Source: Gigaspora margarita (Eukaryota > Glomeromycota > Glomeromycetes > Diversisporales > Gigasporaceae). Taken from it: a stretch of 64,000 nt of DNA. The notes under the pieces were generated by a model. That model was given only the letters and a program-made list of their open reading frames with translations, was not told where the DNA came from and made no database searches. The DNA lies in contig WTPW01002257.1 in assembly GCA_009809945.1 (NCBI GenBank), positions 1 through 64,000 of the forward strand. The letters are read 5' to 3'. This document shows positions 10,972-21,834 of this stretch, one piece after another (position 1 is the first letter of the stretch; every line of letters begins with the position of its first letter). The translations under genes and the position numbers were made by a program.

Positions 10972-12329
10972 CAATAAATATATTTAGTGAAATTTTAAAT
11001 ATTCGAATATTTATTCAGTGAAAAATTATATATTTGAATATTTGAATATTCAGTGAATATTTATTGAATAGTATTCATCGAGTCAGATCTCTAGCCAAAA
11101 TCATTCTATTTAATTATTAATTTTAAAGATATTTGAATTTAAAGTGTTTTTAAAAATAAATAGATTTTTTTGTATTAGGAGATATTATAGCAAATCATTG
11201 ATATTTTGTAACTCTATAGTCAGAATCCAACAATTTTTACACTATTCAATTCTTCTTGATAAGAGAAATCTAATGATATAAAAATTACTAGATTCTGCTA
11301 ATAGAATCATAAGATATCAATGATTCACCACAATGCTCTTTTACTATAGTATTCTATATATTAAAATGGTTTAATTATGAATATCTCAAAACTCAGTGAT
11401 CCAAATTGGATGATTCTTATACCAATTGATTTCTCTCATCAAGAGAAATTAATTAATATAAAAATTGATCAAATTTGAACTGCTAAGTCACAAAGCTGAT
11501 TATATATTAACAAATATAAAAAAATGTATTAATTTTAATATCTTATAAATTGGTAGTCTGGATCAAATAAAATTTATACTATTCAATTTCTCTTAATGAG
11601 AAAATTCGAATGGTATAAATTTTATTCAATTCCAATCACAGGATCATAAGATATCACGATTTGCTACAATATCTAATTCATTATAATAAACCTATTTCCT
11701 TTTTGACAAAGATCTTTGTAGCAAACTAGAAAAATAGCATGTAGTATCTGGAACTTTTAAAAAAACTACTTATAATTAATAGAATTTTTATGCTTTTATT
11801 CAGATATTATATATATGATATAATAAAAATGGATTTGTTAATCAAGTACAATAAGAATGAGTAATTAAAAATAAAAAATTTGCTATACTGAAAATATTAT
11901 AATTTATTATTTATTAGCATACAACCTTAAAGAAAATTTTAAACAAAATGTCTGACAAAAAAAAAAAATTAAATAAAATTGAGTTAGCATTTATATTAAA
12001 CTTTAAAATATTAAAATTCAAGATTTTGATTATCTTATTATAATTGAATTTTGCATTAATATTTTTATGATAAATTCTAATAATCTATATTTTTATAATA
12101 AATTCTAATAATTTATATTGATTTACATTAATTTACATTGATTTACATTAATTTTATTTATCAGATCTTACTAGTTTTTTATATTGTTTTATTTATAATA
12201 TAAAATTTTATTAAGATACCAATACTTCTTTTTTAAATAAAAAATGGTTCTAAATCAATTTTGAATATGTTGGGTTCAAAAAAACAATTTTGAAAAAATT
12301 TTTATTTTCATTCTTTTTCTAGCATCTAG
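10972..12329. other. AT-rich DNA with degenerate inverted repeats
   Basis: From about 11165 to 11680 there is an imperfect inverted-repeat element: GATATTATAGCAAATC at the left pairs with GATTTGCTACAATATC at the right. Internal segments pair around AATTTCTCT. No gene is supported. Confidence 0.4.
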
Positions 12330-13860
12330 TCTATATAAATTTACTATAAATTTTGAGCTAAAGATTCTAATTAGCTTAATTAATCAACTTAAAATTAAAT
12401 TTTACAGATATATAGAACAAAAAAAAAATTGAACTTAAAAACCCAAATTAAAATTTTAATAATTTGTACAATTTTAAATAAAAACTAATATTTACTAATT
12501 TAAAAAAACAAAAATATAATAGAAGAGCATTAATAAAAAAAGAACAAATTTTTTCTAATAAATATTTTTTCAACTTTAAGTTAAAATAATTTAGCAACTA
12601 TTTAACCAGTTTTAATAACAATTTTTTTATTTTAATTTTATATAGTTATAAAATAAAAGTAAAAAAAAAATATTAAATTTGATTTAGTAGTTGTTATAAT
12701 ATTTTAATTAAAAGTTTAAAAAACTTACTAAAAATGATTTGTCTTTTTTTTATTAATATTTTTTTATATATAAAATTATGCTCTGAACAGCTTTATTTAA
12801 TAGCAAATATAGATTATTTTAACAAAAAAATAAGTTAGCTATATACTAAAATTAAGGAATAGTCTGCAGTTAAAGAGTATAAATTTCATAGTAAAAATCA
12901 GCAAAGATTTACTAATTGCCTTATATAGAAATAGAATCTCATGTGATTTTATTTTTAAGAAAAAACCATATAATAAAAAATCAAAACATACTTATATCTT
13001 GTGATCAATCTAACCAATTTTAATGATTTTACTTCTATTAGAATCAGAAAAATTAGTTCTATAACTTTTATTAAAAGCTAAAAAAAGGTTTATATAATAA
13101 AAAAATACTTTTATATATAAAGCTAGATTCCTGTACTATAAAAAAACATATGAATTTCTATTTTTGTTTATTATAAGATCTGCAATTTTTTTTACATCTT
13201 TAGAGGTAGACTACCCTTAAAAATTTTAAATTGTAATATAAATTCTTTTTTAAGATAATCTGCTTTGTACTTCTAAATAAACTTGTTCAGTATGTAATTT
13301 TACTTATATAAATCAAACCATTTTTTTTTTTAAATCTTTTACTAAGTAAAAAATGGTGTTAAAGTTAGAAAAAATTTTTTTTTAAAAAAAATTTTTTTCT
13401 TATTTTTTACTTAGTAAAAATTCAAGAAAATGATTTTGATCACAATACAAGTATAATTATATGCTAAACAAGTTTATTTAGAAGCCCAAAGCAGGTTATC
13501 TTAATAAAAAAAAGGGTTTATAGTATAAACCAAAATTTTAATTTTAGTATATATTTTGCTACTAAGTAAAGTTGTTCAAAGTATAATTTTATATATAATT
13601 TCTATTTTAAAATTAATAAATATATGTTTTTAACAAAGTTACATTTTGAAATTGTACAAAATTATTAAAATACTAACTTGGTTTTTAAGCTCAATTTCTC
13701 TTTTTTTTTTGTTCTATATACTTGTAAAATTTAATTTTAAGTTAATTAGTTAAGCTAAATAGGATCTTTAGCTCAAAGTTTATAGTAAATTCATATGTTT
13801 TTTATTAAAATTTTTATTTTAAGAAAATATGTTCTATGCCTAATAATATATGAAATCAAA
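12330..13860. repeat. Long (~1.5 kb) imperfect inverted repeat
   Basis: The segment at 12340-12510 (TTTGAGCTAAAGATTC, then TTAAAATTAAATTTTACA) is complementary to 13620-13810 (TAGGATCTTTAGCTCAAA). Inner arms also pair (GAACAGCTTTATTTAATAGC near 12785; GCTACTAAGTAAAGTTGTTC near 13558). A central inverted repeat lies at about 13250-13510. The left arm alone carries the GGGACA-type MITE at 12527-12772. Confidence 0.6.
12527..12772. mobile_element. GGGACA-family MITE, copy 2 (diverged)
   Basis: AAAAAAGAACAAATTTTTTC at the left and GATTTGTCTTTTTTTTATTA at the right match the 10381-10632 element, with the same inner fold. The matching position in the opposite arm of the long inverted repeat is uninterrupted. 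Confidence 0.55.
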
Positions 13861-14111
13861 CCTTAAATAATACCAATATTGGTGAATTGTCTTATATATA
13901 AATCAAAATAGTCAATCTTTAATGTTATTGGTTAAAATCTTTATATGTATATTTAAAATTTTTTAAAAGATAATTTTAATAAACAGCAACAACAATATAA
14001 GTAGTATAATGTACATAAATCATACAGAAATAAATCTGAATTAGCTTGTTTAATGAAGAATTCAAAAAAAAGTCATAAGCTTGATTGTTTTGATAATTAC
14101 AATAATAATGG

Positions 14112-14380
14112 TACCATATGTTGCTAAAAATAAGTTACTCTCTCAAAAATCTTAAAAAACCCGTTGCAGTTGCTATATATAAAGTCTAAATTTTACTAAG
14201 CAAATCTCAAAAAATGCTATTAAGTAAAGTTGTTCAGAACATTAGGATGCACTTATAGTAAAAATTTGTGGTATTTGAACAACCTTTTATTAGTACGTTT
14301 TTCAATTTTTCAACAATTTGACTCCATTTTTTGTGTAACTTTTTGCCCAAAAAAAGTAGCTTATTTTCGGAACTACAATA
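14112..14380. mobile_element. Foldback MITE, ATAAGCTACC family, copy 4 (degraded)
   Basis: TACCATATGTTGCTAAAAAT at the left pairs imperfectly with AGCTTATTTTCGGAACTACA at the right. The inner arm GTTGCTATATATAAAGTCTA resembles those of the other copies. Confidence 0.5.
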
Positions 14381-14410
14381 ACCTGAATTATGAAAATATA
14401 AAAAAATAAA

Positions 14411-14695
14411 AATGACAATCCAAGCCTAGCTAGGTATACTGACAAAAAAAAGATTAAGTTCACATCTGTACATTATTTAGAAAAGCGAAAAAATAAAGGC
14501 AAAGAACCTGCCTCAAGATCTACATCACAAAAAAAAAATAAAAACCAAACATTAGGTGATAAAAAAAGTGACAATCTATTTTCTATATCAACTTCTACGC
14601 TTACAACACAAGAACAAGCCAATGAGAAAATAAAAAAAAAACTTGAATTACAGCGAAAAAATTTAGAAATTCTTAAAGACGAGAAAACTCAATAG
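14411..14695 (+). pseudogene. Possible 3' coding remnant, lysine-rich, unidentified
   Basis: A frame without an initiating Met runs about 94 codons to a TAG at 14693. It begins NDNPSLARYTDKKKIKF and ends in a charged, probably coiled-coil segment (KIKKKLELQRKNLEILKDEK). The composition is coding-like, unlike the surrounding DNA. Its 5' side abuts the foldback MITE ending at 14380, so it may be the last exon of a gene truncated by that insertion. I do not recognise the family. Confidence 0.4.
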
Positions 14696-15042
14696 TTTAA
14701 AGCAGTTAAGTGACAATTATATAGCATTATAATTTAAATATAATTAATATATTAAACATTAATTTTTTTTTTTAATATAAAAAGGCATAATAATGTTTAC
14801 TTGCCAAGTGTTTTAAATTGGTGATACTAATCGCTAAGTAATTTTTTTTTTTCAAAAAACTCCGTATAAGCATAAATAAATAAAAATGTAATGCATATAT
14901 ATGCGTGATTTTGAAATAAGTTCATATTGGTTTCGAAATAAGTTACTATCGCTATAATAATTTTATAAAACTAAATTCAAAAATTGTATTATTTATATAT
15001 CATGTATCACTTAATGGAATTGTTTGATAATTTTAACGCTCG

Positions 15043-15208
15043 CCGGAGGTGAAATTCACCGGGGTGCTATATCTCAAAAACGTACGTACGAAGTAAACTG
15101 GATCAGAAAACCTCACGAGAACTAAAATGGGACCTTATCAGTTATATCTAATCTACATTATATCCTAAAACTGCACGCTAACCTTAGGCCGGTAAATTTC
15201 ACCACCGG
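15043..15208. repeat. 20-bp inverted repeat pair upstream of tnpA
   Basis: CCGGAGGTGAAATTCACCGG at 15043-15062 and, inverted, CCGGTGGTGAAATTTACCGG at 15189-15208 agree at 18 of 20 bases. Each is itself nearly palindromic. The pair brackets 126 bp that is GC-richer than the surroundings. It may be a small independent MITE, or part of the left end of the IS607 element; the sequence does not decide. Confidence 0.55.
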
Positions 15209-15389
15209 TTAATTGTAAAAATTGTATTGCCAATATAACTTATATGCACTACTTATACACTATAGATGTATGGCAAATGATTTAAAACATGATCTTAACA
15301 TTGTGACGTAATTATTGTTATTGTATAATTGAATTGTGGAACTTGGCCGTTGATGACACCATGCTTAGTCATGACTAGTAAGTTCTCTG

Positions 15390-15423
15390 ACCAATCACGA
15401 CTAGTCTTCGCTTTCTATATAAA
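15390..15423 (+). promoter_or_regulatory. Putative CCAAT/TATA promoter of tnpA
   Basis: CCAAT at 15391-15395 is followed by TATATAAA at 15416-15423. The TATA box lies 66 bases before the tnpA ATG, so a start of transcription about 30 bases downstream would leave a short leader. Two GACTAGT motifs flank the CCAAT box. Confidence 0.55.
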
Positions 15424-15488
15424 GGTGATTAACACATTTTTAAAATCGTAAAATTTCCATTTCGATCTTTAAAATTTCTCACGAATTA

Positions 15489-16290
15489 ATGTTCCTTACT
15501 GCTACCCAGGCTTCTTCCACCCTTGGTGTTTCCTCGTGTACACTTCGTCGCTGGCACCGCAAAGGTAAAATTGCAGCATTTCATTCACCAGGTGGTGTGC
15601 GACTTTACGATGTTTCAAATATCATGGGCTCCACCACCACCACCACCACCTCCTCCTCCTCCTCCTCTACGCCAAAGAGTTATGTCTACGCACGAGTTTC
15701 AAGTTCAAAGCAGAAGGCAGACCTTGAGCGGCAACAAGAGTTTCTCCTCACTAAGTGTCCCCAACACGAACTCGTCTCAGACATTGGAAGTGGTATCAAC
15801 TTCAAGAGACCCGGCTTGCGCACCATACTGGAACAAGCAAGTCGCAGAATGGTCGCAGAAGTTGTGGTTGCCCACAGGGACAGACTATGTCGATTCGCAT
15901 ATGATCTCATCGAATACATTCTTAAACTCAATGGTGCAAAACTCGTAGTTCTCTCACAAGATGGCTCCTCCAATGACGAAACTGAACTTTGTCAAGATAT
16001 CCTTGCCATCAACACTGTCTTTGTCTGTCGAATGCAAGGAAAGCGAGCAGCAAGGTTTGTTCAGAATCTATTTATCCTTTATTTATCTAATATTGATTAA
16101 CTAATAATGTACACTGTGTAGATATCGACAAGAACGAAAAAAACAGCAGCAGAAAACGCAAGAAACCATTGAAATCAACTCGCCGCTCAAAACGCCAAAA
16201 GAAGACCGATCTAACTCGATCCCTAAAGATCAGAGTGTACCCGAATTCCTCACAGAAAACATTGTTGAAACAATGGATGGGTTGTGCTAG
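15489..16290 (+). CDS. tnpA: IS607-family serine recombinase (TnpA), two exons
   Basis: Exons 15489-16054 and 16122-16290 join through a 67-base GT-AG intron to give 244 aa. Residues 3-46 form a MerR-type helix-turn-helix (TATQASSTLGVSSCTLRRWH). A microsatellite-coded linker of six Thr and six Ser follows. Residues 65-195 form the serine resolvase catalytic domain: the nucleophile is probably Ser71 in YARVSS, followed by DLERQ, DIGSG and HRDRLCRF. After splicing it continues into RAARYRQERKK and a basic tail, ending at a TAG directly against the next 5' splice site. No motif residue is visibly lost. Known IS607 recombinases cut and paste DNA without target duplication. The ATG has a weak context (T at -3). 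The last 94 + 169 coding bases overlap the Fanzor gene in another frame. Confidence 0.9.
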
Positions 16291-17930
16291 GTATTTTATT
16301 TTTCATTATTGTTTTCTTTAGAAACTTTGTAAATTTTTAATTTTTATATACTATGTATAGGCTTGTTTACAACATGGTTGTTGCAAACTTCAACCATGGT
16401 CATCTATCAACTCGTCAATATTGGTTTCGATCTCTTCTCAAACTCAAAATGTTACATGAATGGAATTTCATGAAGGGCTGCCCATATGAAGTACTTGACC
16501 ATGCTATTACACATGCCATTCAAGCCCGGGATGAAGTCATCTGTCGAAATAATGAACTCAACAGCGATAAACATCATCTTTACTTTCAAAGAAAAAAGGT
16601 ATATTATAAAAAGCAAACTAATTGATATATGTATTAACATGATACAAGTGCATAGTACCAATAATTATATTCTCAAGTTTTTTATTGTTAAATTTGTTAT
16701 ATGTTAAGCATTTTAAAAAACTATTATTTTTTATTTTTAACAATAAAAAAGGATAATCAGCAAACAATTACTATTCGTTCTAAAAGTTGTTGCAAATCGG
16801 GATCACTCAAGTTTTATGTCTGTTCGCTTCATAATAACCAAATTACGATGTCAATAAACCGCCATAAAGATAATAATCCACTTTTTTTTCCACTGCATCA
16901 TGAACAACGCCGAAAGAACCACAATTGGCCGAATTTGGAAGGAAAGGTCAAGATGGACTCTAAGTTGATGTTTAATAGAAAATTAGGATATTGGACATTT
17001 GTTTGGTATATGGTACGTTAAGGCAACACCAATCAATGCACGGAGATGTTTAACAACACTCAAACTTCTATTATTAAGCATTCTATATTTTTTTTTTCTT
17101 ATTTGCAGCTATTGACTCTTTCTTTTATTATTATTGCAGGTAAAAATGTTGAAAATTGCAATGATATCCAAGTTGCTGAAAATCTTAACATTGTTGCTAT
17201 TGATCCTGGTGTTCGTACTGGTTGGTCTTGGTATTCTCCATCCAAGGGTTGTGGTTGGTTTGGTAACTTAGATATCAATCTTGTATTCCGTTTATCTTTA
17301 TTTCTGGATGATCTTATTTCTCGGTATGCTGTATTTTTTTTTTGTTCTCTTGTACAGATGTCTTACTATTTTTTTGATTATTTACATTTTGCAGAACTAC
17401 TCAAGCTCCTCCTAAAAAACGAAACTCAATGAAGAGAGCTCAGGCTCGCCTACAACGTCGCATCCAAAATCTTGTTGAAGAGTGTCACAAGAAAGTTACT
17501 TTATGGTTTCTTACTAATTTTGATGTTATTATTATACCACCTTTCAATGGATCTGCTATGTCTCACCGCCTTAATCGGAAAATCAATTCCAAAACGGTTC
17601 ATAAAATGCTTACCTGGTCTCACAGTCGATTTCGGAAACGTCTTATTTTCAAGGCTGAAGAATTGGGTAAAAAAGTTATCATCCAGAATGAAGCTTACAC
17701 AAGCAAAACCTGCAGGTAATCTAGCTGCATGTCATTCTTTCATCTTTATCTTTTTTATTACCTCTAATGCCTTATTGTTTTTGTTCAGTTGCTGTGGATT
17801 TATAAAACACAATTTGGGTGGAAGCAAGGTGTTCAGGTGTAATGAATATGGAGTCGTGATTAATAGAGATTTTAATGGCGCCCGGGGAATTTTTCTCCGG
17901 GCTTTGCTTGATGGGGCTGTTTGTATATAA
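15961..17930 (+). CDS. Fanzor (eukaryotic TnpB) RNA-guided DNA endonuclease, seven exons
   Basis: Exons 15961-16054, 16122-16290, 16361-16598, 16752-17016, 17140-17323, 17395-17715 and 17789-17930 splice in frame to 470 aa. The ATG has a good context (A at -3, G at +4) and lies in the +1 frame of tnpA. A basic N-terminus (RKRKKPLKSTRRSKRQKK) could be a nuclear signal. The TnpB start KIRVYPNSSQKTLLKQW follows. RuvC-I is IVAIDPG (Asp277). The canonical RuvC-II Glu position is Pro365 (IIIPPFN), while Glu416 in NEAYTSKTC is present, the rearranged site reported for Fanzors. RuvC-III is NRDFNGAR (Asp451). The zinc knuckle has Cys423, Cys426 and Cys441, but Tyr444 replaces the fourth Cys. The family cuts DNA guided by an RNA from the gene's 3' end. 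Whether this copy is active is uncertain. Confidence 0.88.
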
Positions 17931-18000
17931 TATACCCGCACTAATTGATTATTTTATACACTAGTAATTAACTATAGTTGACTATTTATGTATATTAATG
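17870..18000 (+). ncRNA. Candidate omega-RNA scaffold region
   Basis: A 9-bp stem, GCCCGGGGA at 17880-17888 with TCTCCGGGC at 17894-17902, closes a 5-base loop. It overlaps the last codons of the Fanzor gene. In TnpB and Fanzor systems the guide RNA scaffold overlaps the 3' end of the nuclease gene and runs into the right end of the element. The position fits. The RNA's extent and the guide boundary are not visible, so the end given here is arbitrary. Confidence 0.4.
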
Positions 18001-19060
18001 ATCGATTCAATCCATCTGAATCACTAATTGAGAAAACAAGGCAGTCAGCGATTAAAAATTCTTGCATATATAAATATTTCTCTTTGGGAAAAATTTTTTT
18101 AAAAGAAAAAAAAAAAGTTTTTTAAAATGTTTTTCTAAAAGTATCAAGTGCATTGAATATTAACGTTCTTTCACTTGTTTTTTAAACCGTTCGTTCATAT
18201 TCAAGGATGTGCCCATTAGCCTTGAGCAGGACACCGGCTCTAGGGTTGTACCCTAACGGCTCAGCATTGGGATGGATTTTTCCTCTAAATCTTTTTTTTT
18301 TTTATTGAATTTAAATAATGAAATTTATTTCTTATACTCGTCCACCATTTGAATTTTCATGAATTTATTGTCATAAACACGAATTAGATTTTTTTTTTAA
18401 ATAATTTTCTTTGAATTTTTTGCATGAGCATTTTTTTTCTTTTTAAATTTATTATTATCACGAACATGAATTGTATGAAGGTGATTTTGATGTACCCTAA
18501 CAACTCGGTAATCGGATTTGAACTTTTTTCTAAATCATTTTTTTCTTTAAATTTAGGTAGCACAAAACGTAACTTTGAGATAACGATCATGGTATGTTTT
18601 ATTTTTATTATTATGTATAAGATATTGGTCATACGATGAAAAAAATTTCCTGTTATTTCGTATGACCAATATTGATGTTATTGTTTATATTATATTAGCA
18701 TGTGAAATTTTTTGGTCGTGACATTTTGCATAAATGATGATGTCATTTTATGCAGAAATATCAAGGCAAAAAAATTTACATGATCATATCACATGAACAA
18801 TAAGTATACATTATTGGGCAATTTGCCCAATAATGGTGTTATCTGGCAATTTATGATCATGATTGGTAGGAAGTCACTCACTGAGTTTTAATTTATTACG
18901 TTGTAACACATGAGCAAGAAATTTTTTTCATGATCATATGAGTTTGCCAGATAAAGAAATAGATCGACAATATGCATCAATCAGATGATCTACAATCGGT
19001 AATACCGTCACGCTATAAATATCATTTGTTTTGATGGTTAGATTTCACCATTTCACCTTG
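17931..19060. other. Intergenic DNA 3' of Fanzor with hairpins and a diverged duplication
   Basis: A segment around 18225-18300 (GGGTTGTACCCTAACGGCTC, then CCTCTAAATC) is echoed at about 18492-18545 (TGTACCCTAACAACTC, then TTCTAAATC). A hairpin lies at 18623-18670 (ATTGGTCATACG; CGTATGACCAAT). Near 18690-18800 another inverted pair surrounds CATGTGAAATTTTT and AAAAATTTACATG. No gene is supported. Confidence 0.4.
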
Positions 19061-19124
19061 ATTATTTTATACAAAATCCACATATAACAACATTTTACTG
19101 TTAACATATTAAACAAAGATTCTT

Positions 19125-19951
19125 CCATTAAGAAGAGGTCGAAGGAGAGTTCGCAAAACTAATCAAGGGTCAAAAAAAGTAGGTATATTTCTGAATGTCA
19201 AATCCCTTTCCTTTAGGTTGCCATTGTGAGATTGCCTGAGCTATATACAGTGAAAGGGTGTATATAAAGTCAGTGTTGTTCCTGAAATCCACTGAAAGCC
19301 CACCGGAACATTGGAAGCCTACTGAAGTAAAAACAAGTGTCACAGGAACTGGTAGTCGGTAGTCCTATTCGAAAGAAAATACAGGAACTTGCACTTCGAA
19401 AGAAAATAACAACACTGATATAAATAATACGCGCAGGTAATACCGACTTTTCATAGTCAAGTGATTCATTCCGGTGCCACAGAGGCAAACCAATCTATCT
19501 AGCTGGCTGTCTCGGGTGAGGCCACCCAAGTTATTTAACTATTATGGGTGGCAAACGATACATTTCTCTTTGACATGATTTGTCTGGTGCCCATAATGGA
19601 ATTACAACATAAAGCAGTTTTTTTGGATAAGGTCTACTAATTCTTGAGGAGGAAATGGTTATGCACTTCCTTATTATAAGAAGAAACACTTTGATTGATA
19701 GAAAATATAACTACTTAATGTACATAGCATTAACCATTTAACATTATATTAAATATTAGGATAGCAAGGAGAATAGTGAGGAAAATTCTGCGGACGGTAG
19801 CAACGACGACGAGGACGATGAGTTTATCGATGACGGAACGTCCGATGCACTGAAAAACCAGTCATTTGATGACTTTACGAGTGTTAATGAGGATAACTCT
19901 AATAAGGATGAATTTAATAACTCAGACAAAGTGTTGTTTACAAAACGGTAA

Positions 19952-20015
<64 letters not shown>

Positions 20016-21616
20016 CTTTTTTTTTTTTCTCTCTCTCTCTCTCTTCATGATAACTTGAATATCGATAAATATAGGTTTAATTCCATGGATGATCGATGAA
20101 AGTGGAAGTTAAAATCAGGTAACTTTGTGGAAAATATTTTGTACAACCTAGGAAGTAAATGCAGGTTTCAGAAGTACGTATGAATTGTGTTACGATTATA
20201 ACGTTATTACAGTTAAATTGGAAGTCTTATCGTTAAATTAATATGGAATTATATTAAAATCACAATATTATGTGTGTTAAATTTTCTCTGTGATTTAAAT
20301 TTCATTTGTATTTTAGTCTTTTGCATTCATTTATCATCGATCCGGACGACCAATACGTGCAATCAGGTTTCACTCAAGAGGAATTAAAAGAGAATATTGA
20401 GACGACGACTTCGCCACAAGAGTTACAAATCGAAGATGATTTGTTAAATTATATTAACACCTTCGCGAAGGTAATTAGTTAGGGTGTTAAATTATATCAA
20501 TATATGAGTCTGGAGATCTCGTTTTTGCGAACATCCAATGATTTAGAATAATCAATAATAACATTTTTTTTGTAGGATTCTACTAAGGACGTTCGTGAAG
20601 CTTTATATGCGCCTCATCCAAAATTCTGCCGTGAATACGATCCTTTCAAGGATTTCGCATATGAGCACGTGAGGACAACGGTATCTGATTGGTATGTATT
20701 GGACAAAATGTTCTTATTTTGTTATTATTTGACTAATAGGTCAATGAATATATAGGGTTCGTTTATTAGAGATGCAACCAAACCCTCTAAACTTACGCGA
20801 TTTCCCTGAGAGTTGGTACAGGATTAACGTGTGGAGATCGTTAGATATTGCGTTCTCAGACATGCGATCCGTTTTTTTTGTTGGGTAGGTGACATTAAGC
20901 ATATATATACTGTATTCATTATTTGTCTTTTTTTCTTTAATTTAATTTTATTTTATTTTATTTGTTTTTCTTAAAACAATTCAGAGGCAAAAAGGCTGGC
21001 ATAGCCAGTTCAGATCGAAAAAATAGGAACCGGGGATTAAGTGGCATTAATAAAATGCGAAAAAAATCATTAGAAAAAAAGGTGACGGGTATCTTCGTGA
21101 ATTTGGATCGACGATTACTGATTGGGCTGCCACGGAGGCTGGTCATAAGTGGGACGGCGAAAAAGGAACCAAATTATTAAAAGAATGTGGTTTAAGCCTT
21201 CCAAAAAATTTAAAGGACATTTTTATTAGTCTCTCCCGCAAAATAAATTTTTGTGAAGAAAAGATTCGCAAAATTAGGGTCCCAGGGTTTATTTTATCTG
21301 GTATGTATTGTATCAACAATATTCTTTCTAGCAAGTTTATTGAATTCTAATATATTTTCATTCTTATAAGTGCGGTTTTAATTAAAATTATACTCGACTG
21401 TCCGAATGGGTATGTATGTAGAATAACAAGGGACAGCCTACTTGAAATATACACTGACGTTACTCAATTTAATAAAACATTGGACGCGTTGATTTCTATT
21501 ATTTATGCCAAGGTTAGATCCTTTTTACTTATTTATATATTATTATTATTATTATTTTATTAATTATTATTATTATTATGATGATATTATTATTATTTTA
21601 TTATTATTATTATTAT

Positions 21617-21693
<77 letters not shown>

Positions 21694-21834
21694 AAATCAA
21701 TGGAAGTTGTCAATGGTGCTTTCTCCAATGATAATAATGTGAATAGGTGGAAAAATAGTGGACGAAAGCCTCAGGAAATTATTATACCTGACTGCCATCA
21801 AACTCCAAAGAAAGGGAAAAAAGGTCGAAGTTAA
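19125..21834 (+). pseudogene. Lineage-specific multi-exon gene, decayed; function unknown
   Basis: Consecutive GT-AG exons can be followed. A basic exon comes first (about 19125-19180, RRGRRRVRKTNQGSKK). An acidic exon follows at 19761-19948 (NDDEDDEFIDDG). Later exons include FIIDPDDQYVQSGF (about 20316-20470), YAPHPKFCREYDPF (20577-20691), DFPESWYRINVWRSLDIAF (20757-20886), a block with DWAATEAGHKWDGEKGTKLL (to 21300), DCPNGYVCRITRDSLLEIYT (to 21511), and a last exon ending GKKGRS at 21834. I recall proteins of this type as multicopy in Rhizophagus, without known function. An in-frame TGA replaces an expected Arg codon at 20097-20099, and a one-base shift lies near 21075. Two introns carry very long T-runs (about 19954-20015 and 21620-21690). 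Confidence 0.55.

Larger units (their letters stand above)
15340..17935 (+). mobile_element. Eukaryotic IS607-like transposon (serine recombinase + Fanzor)
   Basis: A promoter, a tnpA-like serine recombinase and a TnpB/Fanzor nuclease follow one another on the plus strand. This is the gene order of bacterial IS607. Both genes carry GT-AG introns. The region is clearly GC-richer than its surroundings, which suggests a relatively recent arrival. IS607 elements have no terminal inverted repeats and make no target duplication, so the exact borders cannot be read here. The left border lies upstream of 15416 (perhaps near 15035) and the right border lies downstream of 17930. Confidence 0.85.

Noticed and set aside
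15523-15973. Alternative frames on both strands over tnpA (plus 15523-15948, minus 15686-15973)
   Set aside because: The plus frame starts only at a non-ATG codon and has no family motif; the minus frame is a shadow of the recombinase domain.
21505-21834. 109-codon frame with a poly-Phe run
   Set aside because: The Phe run is an intronic T-run; only the last part from about 21691 is plausible exon.
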